A stretch of 15,313 nt of DNA. Origin: Actinotalea sp. Its GTDB lineage: Bacteria; Actinomycetota; Actinomycetes; Actinomycetales; Cellulomonadaceae. The stretch is from positions 1 to 15,313 of the forward strand of contig JACIXM010000438.1 of NCBI GenBank assembly GCA_014360395.1, written 5' to 3'. A program made the translations under genes and the position numbers. Of this stretch, positions 1 through 6,158 are shown one piece after another (the first letter of the stretch is position 1; the number at the start of each line of letters is the position of its first letter). The notes below the pieces were generated by a model that saw only the letters and a program-made list of their open reading frames with translations, was not told where the DNA came from and searched no databases.

Positions 1-57
1 CTGGCGCGTGGGGGCGCCGCCCCGGCGGGACCCGGACCCGGCGCAGCGGCAGGCTGA
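1..57 (+). CDS. possible 3' end of an upstream gene (partial)
   Basis: Frame 1 is open from the window edge to a TGA at 55-57 and would encode an 18-residue Ala/Gly/Pro-rich tail. Third codon positions are mostly G/C, as in neighbouring genes. Low-complexity tails like this are common at the ends of actinobacterial proteins, but 18 codons are too few to name a family. It could equally be non-coding, so the call is weak. Confidence 0.3.
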   Translation: MARGGAAPAGPGPGAAAG

Positions 58-75
58 GGCCCGGACGAGACGCAC

Positions 76-104
76 TTGCACCCCGGGCAGGGCTCCGCGA
101 CAGT
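76..104 (+). promoter_or_regulatory. candidate promoter of the small membrane-protein gene
   Basis: TTGCAC at 76-81 and GACAGT at 99-104 are separated by 17 bp and lie about 30 bp before the GTG at 137. The -35 keeps only the TTG of the consensus, and the -10 fits TAnnnT at positions 2 and 6. Weak by sequence alone; position and spacing are the main support. Confidence 0.25.
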
Positions 105-136
105 GACCCCACCGCCCCCCGAGCCGAGGAGATCCT

Positions 137-346
137 GTGGACGAGCGCGAGCACACCTGGAGCGAGCCGACGACCGAGCGTCCCGCGCCGTCCGGCGTCC
201 TGACGTTCGCGCTGTGCTTCCTGCTCCTCATCGGCGCGTTCGTCCTCATGGCGTACAGCTTCGACCTGGCCTCCGGCGCCCTGTTCGCCGTCGGGATCGT
301 GCTGGCCTCGGTCGCCTTCGCCGTGCCGATGACCTCGCGGGCCTGA
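137..346 (+). CDS. small two-helix membrane protein, unknown function
   Basis: This 69-residue protein starts at a GTG preceded by a good ribosome binding site (GAGGAGA at 126-132, 4-nt gap). A polar, charged N-terminus (about residues 1-20, DEREHTWSEPTTERP) is followed by two hydrophobic stretches at about 21-43 and 47-65, then a short SRA tail. That is the layout of a two-span inner-membrane protein with both ends on the same side. Codon use matches its neighbours. It ends 70 bp before recQ, with a hairpin between them, so the two are probably separate transcripts. I do not recognise a family and there is no catalytic motif. Many actinobacterial genomes carry such small membrane ORFs. Confidence 0.7.
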   Translation: MDEREHTWSEPTTERPAPSGVLTFALCFLLLIGAFVLMAYSFDLASGALFAVGIVLASVAFAVPMTSRA

Positions 347-365
347 CCGGGCCGCACCGACGGCC

Positions 366-390
366 GACGCCCCGCCCGGCGGGCGGCGTC
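366..390 (+). terminator. hairpin between the small membrane gene and recQ
   Basis: GACGCC and CGCC on the left pair with GGCG and GGCGTC on the right around a small internal loop. The hairpin lies 19 bp after the stop of the upstream gene and has no T-tract, which is usual for GC-rich actinobacteria. Confidence 0.4.
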
Positions 391-403
391 GTCGTGGCCG
401 GGA

Positions 404-409
404 TACAAC
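404..409 (+). promoter_or_regulatory. candidate -10 (TACAAC) for a leaderless recQ transcript
   Basis: TACAAC ends 7 nt before the recQ ATG, and no Shine-Dalgarno sequence is seen. This spacing puts the predicted transcription start at or next to the A of ATG, as in leaderless actinobacterial mRNAs. There is no convincing -35. The same arrangement appears before two other genes in this window. Confidence 0.3.
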
Positions 410-416
410 GGCTCGC

Positions 417-2078
417 ATGACGACGCGCCGCCCGGCCGGGCACGACCGACAGACCACCGCCGGCGTCCCCTGGGACGAGGCCGTCCGCCGCGTCCTGGGG
501 CCCGGGGCCGACCTGCGGGAGGCCCAGCGCGAGGCCCTCGACGGGCTGGCCGAGCACGACACGCTCCTGGTCGCCCGCTCCGGCGCGGGGAAGACCGCCG
601 TCTACGCCGTGGCGACGCTCCTGTCCGGTCGCACCACGGTGGTCGTCTCACCACTCCTGGCGCTCCAGCGCGACCAGGTCACCGCCCTGCAGCAGGCGGG
701 TCTGCGCGCCGCCGCCCTCAGCTCCGCGCTCTCCGCCGGCCGCCGTCGCGCCGTGACGGAGGCCGCGGCGCGCGGTGAGCTCGACGTCGTCCTCGTGGCC
801 CCGGAGCAGCTCGCCCGCGACGACGTGCTCGACGTCCTGCAGCAGGCCCGGCCGGCGCTGCTGGTCGTCGACGAGGCGCACTGCGTCAGCGAGTGGGGCC
901 ACGACTTCCGGCCCGACTACCTCCACCTCGCCGGCGCCCGCCGGCGCCTCGGCGTGCCCCGCGTCCTCGCGCTGACGGCCACCGCGTCGCCGCGCGTGCG
1001 GGACGAGGTGGCCGAGCGCCTGGACCTGGACGACGCGCGCGTCCTCGTGCACGACGCGGACCGGCCCAACATCTGGCTCGGCGCCCGGACGGTCGCCGGT
1101 GAGGCGGACCGCGACCGTGCGGTCGTCGAGGCCGCGACGTCGACCGCCGGGGCGGGCATCGTCTACGCCCGCACCCGGCGCCAGGTCGAGGACCTCGTCG
1201 CAGCGCTCCGCGCCGCGGGCGCCGCACCGCTCGGGTACCACGCGGGGCTCCGGGCGGCGCTGCGCGGCGAGACCGAGCGGGCGTTCCTGTCGGGGCGGGT
1301 CGACCTCGTCGTCGCCACGAGCGCCTTCGGGATGGGCGTCGACCGCGCCGACGTCCGGTTCGTGGTCCACGCGGGCGCGCCGACGTCGCTGGACGAGTAC
1401 TACCAGGAGGTCGGGCGCGCCGGTCGTGACGGTGAGCCCGCGGTCGCCGTCCTCGTCCACGACCCGGCCGACGTGGGCCGCAACCAGTACCTGCGCTCCG
1501 GGGGCGCCCCGCGAGCCGCGACGGTCCGTGCGGTCCTCGCCGCGCTCGGCCGGCGTGGCGCCGCAGCGGTCCCGCGCTCCGAGGTCACCCGGCGCGCCGG
1601 GACCAGCGCACGGACGACCAGCCGGGTCCTCGGCCTCCTGGCCGTCGTGGGCGCGGCCCGCGACGACGGTGACGCGTGGGTCCGGGAGGACGACCGGTCG
1701 CCGGCCCAGGTCCTCGACGCGCTGAGTGAGCACCGGGAGCGCTCCGCGGCGCTGGAGCGCTCCCGGGTCGAGCTCGTGCGGACCTACGCCGAGACGACGG
1801 ACTGCCGTCGCCGCGTCCTGCTCGAGCTCCTCGGCGAGGAGCACCCGGACCGGTGCGGCACCTGCGACGCCTGCGACGCAGGGACCAGCCGGGACGTGGC
1901 CGACGAGCGGCTCCGCGTCGGTCAGCCGGTCGAGCACGCCGAGTGGGGGCCGGGCACCGTGGCCGTCGTCGAGGCGGGCCGGGTGACCGTGCTCTTCGGC
2001 GAGCGGGGCTACGTCGCGCTGGACGCGGAGATCGCCCTGGACAGCGGGGTGCTGGTCCCAGCACCGGTCGCCGGCTGA
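417..2078 (+). CDS. recQ: RecQ-family ATP-dependent DNA helicase
   Basis: A 553-residue superfamily 2 helicase expected to unwind DNA 3' to 5' during recombination and fork repair. The Walker A motif is GAGKT at 56-60, the DEAH box is at 152-155, followed by the RecQ aromatic-rich loop (CVSEWGHDFRPDY), and motif VI is QEVGRAGRDGE at 330-340. Four zinc-binding cysteines, C463, C480, C483 and C486, have the same C-x16-C-x2-C-x2-C spacing as E. coli RecQ. The protein departs from E. coli RecQ in three ways. A helix-turn-helix/winged-helix-like segment lies at about 369-425, before the zinc site rather than after it. There is no HRDC domain. The C-terminus (about 499-548, VGQPVEHAEWGPGTV) resembles the small Tudor-like domain at the end of UvrD/PcrA helicases, or DUF3553. 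Family membership is secure; the role relative to other RecQ paralogues is not. Confidence 0.93.
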   Translation: MTTRRPAGHDRQTTAGVPWDEAVRRVLGPGADLREAQREALDGLAEHDTLLVARSGAGKTAVYAVATLLSGRTTVVVSPLLALQRDQVTALQQAGLRAAALSSALSAGRRRAVTEAAARGELDVVLVAPEQLARDDVLDVLQQARPALLVVDEAHCVSEWGHDFRPDYLHLAGARRRLGVPRVLALTATASPRVRDEVAERLDLDDARVLVHDADRPNIWLGARTVAGEADRDRAVVEAATSTAGAGIVYARTRRQVEDLVAALRAAGAAPLGYHAGLRAALRGETERAFLSGRVDLVVATSAFGMGVDRADVRFVVHAGAPTSLDEYYQEVGRAGRDGEPAVAVLVHDPADVGRNQYLRSGGAPRAATVRAVLAALGRRGAAAVPRSEVTRRAGTSARTTSRVLGLLAVVGAARDDGDAWVREDDRSPAQVLDALSEHRERSAALERSRVELVRTYAETTDCRRRVLLELLGEEHPDRCGTCDACDAGTSRDVADERLRVGQPVEHAEWGPGTVAVVEAGRVTVLFGERGYVALDAEIALDSGVLVPAPVAG

Positions 2079-2090
2079 GATCTTCCGCAC

Positions 2091-2124
2091 GGGACCGCGA
2101 CCCGAAGGGGGCGCCGTCGGTCCC
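2091..2124 (+). terminator. hairpin after recQ
   Basis: GGGACCG (2091-2097) and CGGTCCC (2118-2124) form a perfect 7-bp outer stem. The 20-nt interior can add a short CCC/GGG stem. It starts 12 bp after the recQ stop and sits just before the candidate promoter of the next gene, so it probably separates the two transcripts. Confidence 0.45.
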
Positions 2125-2132
2125 CTGTCTCC

Positions 2133-2138
2133 TACGGT
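2133..2138 (+). promoter_or_regulatory. candidate -10 (TACGGT) for the MBL-fold hydrolase gene
   Basis: TACGGT matches the actinobacterial TAnnnT pattern and sits in a CCTACGGT context resembling the CCTAGCGT before the sulfur operon. It leaves a 5' leader of about 30 nt that includes the strong ribosome binding site at 2163-2170. No -35 hexamer is evident. Confidence 0.35.
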
Positions 2139-2174
2139 GGGGACAGCCGGCGTCGTCGAGGTGGAGGAGGACCG

Positions 2175-2921
2175 ATGCTCACGACCGAGGTCGCCGACCG
2201 GGTGCACCGCCTGGAGCACGCGTACGTCAACTGCTACGTCCTGGCCGACGACGACGGCAGGGTGCTCCTGGTCGACGCAGGCCTGCCGGGCACGTGGCCC
2301 ATCATGGGCTTCGCCCTGCGGGAGCTGGGCTACCGGCCCGAGGACGTCGTCGGCCTGGTCCTCACCCACGCGCACTTCGACCACGTCGGGTTCGCCGTCC
2401 GACTCCAGGAGCGCCTGGGCGTGCCCGTGTGGGCGCACGAGGAGGACCACTGGCTGGCGGCGCACCCGTACCGGTACGCCCACGAGAACCTCCGGGCCGG
2501 CTACCCGTTCCGCCACCCCGCGTCTCTGCGGATCCTCGCCGCGATGGCCCGGGCCGGGGCCCTGAAGGTGCGCGGCGTCCGGGACCTGCTCCCCCTGGCC
2601 GACGACGAGGAGCTGGACCTCCCCGGACGCCCCCGCGTCCTGCTCACCCCGGGGCACACCTTCGGGCACGTCGCCCTGCACCTGCCGGACCGTGACGTCG
2701 TGCTGACGGGGGACGCCCTCGTCACGCTCGACCCGTACACCGGCCTGGACGGTCCCCAGATCATCGCCGGGGCCGCGACCGCGGACTCCGAGCTGAACCT
2801 GCGCTCGCTGGACCGGCTCGCCGCAACGGGCGCCGGGACCGTGCTGCCCGGGCACGGAGAGCCGTGGACCGACGGCGTGGCGGCCGCCGTCGCCGAGGCG
2901 CGGGCGATCGGCGCACACTGA
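2175..2921 (+). CDS. MBL-fold metallo-hydrolase
   Basis: A 248-residue metallo-beta-lactamase-fold protein. The metal ligands are all present: H65-x-H67-x-D69-H70 (THAHFDH), H161 (TPGHTFGH), D180 (TGDALV) and H227 (LPGHGEP). This is the full di-zinc or di-iron set of glyoxalase II-like and related hydrolases. The ATG has a very strong ribosome binding site (GGAGGAGG, 2163-2170). The opening (DRVHRLEHAYVNCYVLADDDGRVLLVD, split here for reading as residues 7-33) is typical of stand-alone MBL hydrolases with no extra domains. It follows recQ by 96 bp with its own candidate promoter and ends at a perfect hairpin, so it is probably monocistronic. Substrate cannot be read from sequence: thioester, lactone or hydroxyacylglutathione-like hydrolysis are all possible. 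There is no rhodanese domain, so persulfide dioxygenase activity is not specially indicated. Confidence 0.88.
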   Translation: MLTTEVADRVHRLEHAYVNCYVLADDDGRVLLVDAGLPGTWPIMGFALRELGYRPEDVVGLVLTHAHFDHVGFAVRLQERLGVPVWAHEEDHWLAAHPYRYAHENLRAGYPFRHPASLRILAAMARAGALKVRGVRDLLPLADDEELDLPGRPRVLLTPGHTFGHVALHLPDRDVVLTGDALVTLDPYTGLDGPQIIAGAATADSELNLRSLDRLAATGAGTVLPGHGEPWTDGVAAAVAEARAIGAH

Positions 2922-2923
2922 CA

Positions 2924-2959
2924 GAAGGACCGGAGCACCCCCTGGCGCTCCGGTCCTTC
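2924..2959. terminator. perfect 13-bp hairpin between convergent genes
   Basis: GAAGGACCGGAGC (2924-2936) and GCTCCGGTCCTTC (2947-2959) are perfect inverted repeats with a 10-nt loop. The hairpin starts 2 bp after the MBL stop codon. Because csbD converges from the right, it may work in both directions. Confidence 0.8.
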
Positions 2960-2961
2960 CG

Positions 2962-3000
2962 GCCGGCGGTGCTCCCGCCGGCGAACGGGGGCTGCCCCCG
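2962..3000 (-). terminator. two tandem hairpins downstream of csbD
   Basis: GCCGGCGG (2962-2969) pairs with CCGCCGGC (2975-2982), and CGGGG (2986-2990) pairs with CCCCG (2996-3000) around a short loop. The pair lies 11 bp beyond the stop of the leftward csbD gene. With the 2924-2959 hairpin this makes three hairpins in a 90-bp convergent gap. Confidence 0.45.
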
Positions 3001-3011
3001 CATGCTCGGTA

Positions 3012-3185
3012 TCAGTCGCGGAAGGCGTCCTTCACCTTCTCGCCGGCCTGCTTGATGCTCGCCTTGGACTGGTCCGTGCGGCCCTCGGCCTCCAGATCGC
3101 GGTCGCCGATCACCCGACCCGCGCCCTCCTTCGCCTTGCCGCCCCACTCCTCGCCGGTGTTGCGCAGCTTGTCGTCGTTGCCCAT
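3012..3185 (-). CDS. csbD: CsbD-family general stress protein
   Basis: A 57-residue hydrophilic protein, the usual size for CsbD. The family signature is clear: GNDDKLRNTGEEWGGKAKE at the start, then GRVIGDRDLEAEGRTDQ and a lysine-rich end (KQAGEKVKDAF). CsbD-like proteins are abundant stress-induced proteins of unknown biochemical role (sigma-B regulon in Bacillus). The ATG has a very strong ribosome binding site (AAGGAGGAG, plus-strand 3188-3196) and a candidate promoter 32 bp upstream, so it can be expressed alone. Oddly, the reading frame stays open upstream for another 112 codons into a different ORF, so a 169-residue fusion is formally possible. I take the short form as the real start because of the ribosome binding site and the family length. 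Confidence 0.88.
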   Translation of the reverse strand: MGNDDKLRNTGEEWGGKAKEGAGRVIGDRDLEAEGRTDQSKASIKQAGEKVKDAFRD

Positions 3186-3521
3186 GGCTCCTCCTTCGGC
3201 TGGTCCTGACCCCTTCGAGGCTAGGCACAGAACCCGGGTCCCGCCTCTCGGGGCTCCGACGACGCCGCCGGTCAGCGCCACGAGCACCTCCCCCTCGTCC
3301 AGACCTGACCGGGCGGCCAGGGCGCGCGCCAGCGACGGCAACGTCGCCACGAGGTGCTCCCGGGAGACCTCCACCACGGGGCCGCCGCGGGACCGCGGCA
3401 GGAGCCGCGCCCAGTAGCACTCCAGGACCGGGTCCCAGCCCCAGTGCGACCGGGATGCGAAGCCCGGCAGCGCGAGCGGGCACCTCACCGCGGCGCGGCG
3501 CGGGACGTCCAGAAGGGCCAT
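3186..3521 (-). CDS. small protein of unknown function, frame open into csbD (stop missing)
   Basis: An ATG at 3521, 41 bp after the prenyltransferase stop, opens a frame with strongly coding-like third positions and a residue mix unlike a shadow ORF (for example ALPGFASRSHWGWDPVLECYWARL, residues 18-41). The first 90 or so codons look genuine. The last 20, before the csbD ATG, have AGA, CTA, TCA, GGA, CCA and GAA codons and look like non-coding leader. No in-frame stop separates it from csbD. In the next frame (+1) a TAG lies at 3223-3221, so one indel would give a normal end about 100 residues long. No strong ribosome binding site is seen before 3521. It could be a lower-expressed fusion with CsbD, a gene with a lost stop, or a sequencing frameshift. 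I do not recognise the family. Confidence 0.5.
3218..3223 (-). promoter_or_regulatory. candidate -10 (TAGCCT) for csbD
   Basis: On the minus strand, TAGCCT fits TAnnnT and lies 32 bp before the csbD ATG, leaving a leader of about 25 nt with the AAGGAGGAG ribosome binding site. The surrounding 60 bp is less GC-rich than flanking DNA. No clear -35 and no sigma-B-type GTTT/GGGTAT pair was found. Confidence 0.35.
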
Positions 3522-3562
3522 GCAGCCATCGTCCGCCCGACCACCGACACGGCACCGACCGG

Positions 3563-4435
3563 TCAGGTGGCGGCGTCGGCCGAGACGACGAGGGCCACGA
3601 CGCACAGGACGGCCACGACCATCGCCAGGGTGAAGGGCAGCCTGCTGCGGGGACGCACCACACCCACGGCACCTGCGACGATACCGAGCACGACGGCCAG
3701 GCCCCCGACGACCACGGCCCCCGGCCCGGGGGGACCCGCCGGGGCGAGGACGGCCGTCCCCGTCCCGGCCGCGAGCAGTGCCGGGGCGAGCACGCCGGTC
3801 CACCGGCGCCCCAGCCGGTGCGGGAGCCCGCGCACTCCCGTGGCCGCGTCGTCCTCGAGGTCCGGCAGCACGTTGGCGAGGTGCGCGCCGACGCCGAGCA
3901 GCGCTCCGACGAGCACGAGCCAGGGCGCCGGTCGAGGGCTGCCCGGCAGCGCCAGCACGACGAACGCCGGAAGCGCACCGAACGCCGTCGCGTAGGGCAG
4001 CCACGACCAGGCCGTCGACTTCAGCCCCGCGTTGTACAGCCAGCCGGACGCGACCAGCACCAGGTGCGCCGCACCCGGGCCGGGACCGAGCACGAACGGC
4101 AGGGTCGTACCTCCGACCGCAGCGCCGACCGCGCCGGCACGCAGAACCCCGATACCGACCAGGCCGCGCACGACCGGCTTGTCCGCGCGGGCGACCCGCA
4201 GGTCCCGCGGGGCATCGATCCAGTCGTTGGACCACCCGATCGACAGCTGTCCCAGCAGCACCGAGACCACGACGACGGCGAGCACCGGCCCGGGGGCGTC
4301 CAGCGCAACCGCCACGGCGGCCGACAGCGCCGTGACCACGACGGTCGGTCCGGTGTGGCACGCGAGGGCCAGGCCCAGCGCGGTCCGACGCAGCCGCCCG
4401 GTCGTCCTCGGGTCCATGCGGCTCGTCGTGCCCAC
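3563..4435 (-). CDS. UbiA-family membrane prenyltransferase
   Basis: A 290-residue multi-span membrane protein, the normal UbiA length. Both Asp-rich motifs that bind Mg-prenyl diphosphate are visible: NDWIDAPRD at 70-78 and N188-x3-D192-x3-D196 (NVLPDLEDD). The rest is a run of hydrophobic helices rich in Ala, Val, Leu and Gly. I chose the GTG at 4435 over the ATG at 4417 because an AGGAGGAGA ribosome binding site sits 5 nt before it. The gene is divergent from the type III polyketide synthase across 108 bp. UbiA enzymes attach prenyl groups to aromatic acceptors, so the likely acceptor is the phenolic or quinone lipid made by the divergent operon, as proposed for AgqD of Actinoplanes missouriensis. 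Menaquinone or chlorophyll-type roles cannot be excluded, but there is no supporting neighbour. Confidence 0.88.
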   Translation of the reverse strand: MGTTSRMDPRTTGRLRRTALGLALACHTGPTVVVTALSAAVAVALDAPGPVLAVVVVSVLLGQLSIGWSNDWIDAPRDLRVARADKPVVRGLVGIGVLRAGAVGAAVGGTTLPFVLGPGPGAAHLVLVASGWLYNAGLKSTAWSWLPYATAFGALPAFVVLALPGSPRPAPWLVLVGALLGVGAHLANVLPDLEDDAATGVRGLPHRLGRRWTGVLAPALLAAGTGTAVLAPAGPPGPGAVVVGGLAVVLGIVAGAVGVVRPRSRLPFTLAMVVAVLCVVALVVSADAAT

Positions 4436-4543
4436 CTGGTCTCCTCCTGTCGCGCGGGGGCCGGCCCGTCCTCTGCTGAGAGCGATCCGTCGCCGGCGGG
4501 CCGCAGAGGGGACGGATGACGGACAGCGTGACACGATGCCCGG
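4436..4543. promoter_or_regulatory. divergent control region of the prenyltransferase and polyketide synthase genes
   Basis: This 108-bp gap must hold both promoters. Seen: the prenyltransferase ribosome binding site (plus 4440-4448), a bulged inverted repeat CCGTCCTCTGC (4466-4476) with GCAGAGGGGACGG (4503-4515), a competing GGCCCG/CGGGCC pair (4463-4468 with 4497-4502), and a candidate -10 CACGAT (4532-4537). The -10 ends 6 nt before the synthase ATG, which has no ribosome binding site, so that transcript may be leaderless. The inverted repeat could be an operator, but no regulator gene lies nearby. Confidence 0.4.
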
Positions 4544-5629
4544 ATGTCGCACGTGATCTCCGTCGCACCCGCGCTGCCGGGTCCCCCGTGGACGCAGGAG
4601 GAGATCACCGCCGCCGTCGGCCCCCTCCTGGCCCCGGACCCCACCTCCCGAGCGCTCCTGGCGAAGGTGCACCGCAACAGCGGCGTCACGACCCGCCACC
4701 TCGCGCTGTCGCCCCACGAGTACGCCGGCCTCGGCGACTTCGGGGCGACGAACGAGCTGTTCCGCACGCTCGGCACCGACCTGGCGGAGCAGGCCGCTGC
4801 GGAGGCGCTGCGGTCCGCCGGCATCGCGCCGCAGGAGGTCGACCACGTCCTGTTCACCTCGGTCACCGGGATCTCCGCCCCGTCGGTGGACGCCCTGCTC
4901 GTCGGACGACTGGGGCTGCGCCCTGACGTCCGACGGCTGCCGTCCTTCGGGCTCGGGTGCGTGGCGGGCGCCGCGGGGCTCGCCCGCGTGCACGACTACC
5001 TCGTAGGCCACCCCGCCGACGTCGCGCTGCTGGTCTGCCTGGAGCTCTGCTCCCTGACGGTGCAGCGCGGGGACCGGTCCCGCGCCAACATGGTCGCGAG
5101 CGGGTTGTTCGGTGACGGTGCGGCGGCCGCCGTCGTCGTCGGCGACGCCCACCCGGCGGTGGCCCGCGCGCGCCGGGGCCCCGAGGTCGTGGCCACACGC
5201 AGCCGGCTGTACCCGGGGACGGAGGGGGCGCTCGGCTGGGACGTCGGCGCCGACGGCTTCCGGATCGTGCTCTCGCCCGAGCTGCCGGCGCTCGTGGAGA
5301 CGGGCCTCGGCCCCGACGCCGAGGCACTGCTGGCCGACCACGACCTCAAGCCGGGCGACGTGACCACATGGGTCGTCCATGCGGGCGGCCCGAGGATCCT
5401 CGACGCCGTGCAGGCGGCGCTGGACCTGCCCGACGAGGCCCTGCGGACCAGTCGGGCCTCGCTCGCGGCCGTCGGGAACCTCTCGTCGGCCTCCGTGCTC
5501 GACGTGCTGCACCGCACGCTCGAGGGACCCCCGCCCGAGCCGGGCTCCCCCGGGATGGTCGTCGCGTTCGGGCCCGGTGTCAGCGCCGAGCTCGTGCTGC
5601 TGCGCTGGCCGGAGCCGGTCCCGTGCTGA
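4544..5629 (+). CDS. type III polyketide synthase (alkylresorcinol/alkylpyrone synthase type)
   Basis: A 361-residue chalcone-synthase-fold enzyme. The catalytic triad is intact: C139 in FGLGCVAGAAGLAR, H279 in VVHAGGPRIL and N312 in VGNLSSASVLDVL. These enzymes condense a fatty acyl-CoA or similar starter with malonyl or methylmalonyl units and cyclise the chain to resorcinols or pyrones. The start MSHVISVAPALP fits the usual N-terminus of bacterial members. It overlaps the methyltransferase gene by 7 bp, and a FAD oxidoreductase follows, matching the order PKS, methyltransferase, flavoprotein of srsABC in Streptomyces griseus (phenolic lipids) and agqABC in Actinoplanes missouriensis. Product class is inferred from this order. 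Starter length and ring type cannot be read from sequence. Confidence 0.93.
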   Translation: MSHVISVAPALPGPPWTQEEITAAVGPLLAPDPTSRALLAKVHRNSGVTTRHLALSPHEYAGLGDFGATNELFRTLGTDLAEQAAAEALRSAGIAPQEVDHVLFTSVTGISAPSVDALLVGRLGLRPDVRRLPSFGLGCVAGAAGLARVHDYLVGHPADVALLVCLELCSLTVQRGDRSRANMVASGLFGDGAAAAVVVGDAHPAVARARRGPEVVATRSRLYPGTEGALGWDVGADGFRIVLSPELPALVETGLGPDAEALLADHDLKPGDVTTWVVHAGGPRILDAVQAALDLPDEALRTSRASLAAVGNLSSASVLDVLHRTLEGPPPEPGSPGMVVAFGPGVSAELVLLRWPEPVPC

Positions 5630-6147
5630 CGCTCTACGTCGTCGTCGTGGCCGCCACCGCGGTCGAGCGCCTCGCCGAGCTGGTCGTCTCCGCCCGCAAC
5701 GCCCGGTGGTCCTTCGCGCGCGGCGGGATCGAGAGCGGCCGCGGGCACTTCCCCGCGATGGTCGCCCTGCACACCGCGCTGCTGGTCGCCTGCGTGGTCG
5801 AGGTGCTCCTCGCGGACCGACCGTTCCTGCCGTGGCTCGGCTGGCCGATGCTCGCGCTGGTGGTGGGGAGCCAGGTCCTGCGCTGGTGGTGCATCACGAC
5901 GCTCGGGCCGCGCTGGAACACCCGCGTCATCGTCGTCCCGGGCCTGCCCCTGGTCGACCGCGGGCCCTACCGCTGGTTCCGGCACCCGAACTACGTCGCC
6001 GTCGTCGTCGAGGGCATCGCCCTGCCGCTCGTGCACACGGCCTGGATGACGGCCGTCGCGTTCACGGTGCTCAACGCCGTCCTGCTGTGGCGGTTCCGGA
6101 TCCCCGCCGAGGAGCGTGCCCTGGCACGCGCCCTCGCGGCGTCCTAG
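5623..6147 (+). CDS. ICMT-like membrane methyltransferase (phenolic-lipid O-methylation)
   Basis: A 174-residue membrane protein of the isoprenylcysteine carboxyl methyltransferase family. The C-terminal cofactor-binding signature is present: GPYRWFRHPNY at 114-124 and the E163-E164-R165 pair near the end (RIPAEER). Several hydrophobic helices precede it. The GTG start overlaps the last 7 bases of the polyketide synthase gene (stop at 5627-5629), so the two are translationally coupled. Family members beside type III synthases, such as SrsB and Bacillus BpsB, methylate the ring oxygen of alkylresorcinols or alkylpyrones rather than prenyl-cysteine. That is the likely role here and comes from context. 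Longer in-frame starts exist upstream but would run deep into the synthase gene. Confidence 0.88.
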   Translation: MLTLYVVVVAATAVERLAELVVSARNARWSFARGGIESGRGHFPAMVALHTALLVACVVEVLLADRPFLPWLGWPMLALVVGSQVLRWWCITTLGPRWNTRVIVVPGLPLVDRGPYRWFRHPNYVAVVVEGIALPLVHTAWMTAVAFTVLNAVLLWRFRIPAEERALARALAAS

Positions 6148-6158
6148 GGACTGTCGCG

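Noticed and set aside
2091..2103. GGGACCGCGACCC before the MBL gene as a second DevR-like box
   Set aside because: The right half (ACCC) does not match GTCC, and the sequence is better explained as one arm of the post-recQ hairpin.
648..2918. Long minus-strand ORF antisense to recQ and the MBL gene
   Set aside because: It mirrors codons of two well-supported genes, is very rich in Arg/Gly/Val/Pro without a recognisable fold, and crosses a gene boundary. Long antisense ORFs are expected at this GC content.
4415..4417. ATG start for the UbiA prenyltransferase
   Set aside because: The GTG at 4435, six codons upstream, has a consensus ribosome binding site at ideal spacing, while the ATG has none.
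3455..4519. Plus-strand ORFs opposite the UbiA prenyltransferase
   Set aside because: The minus strand carries both Asp-rich motifs, hydrophobic helices and a ribosome binding site. The plus-strand product is Arg/Gly/Thr-rich noise.
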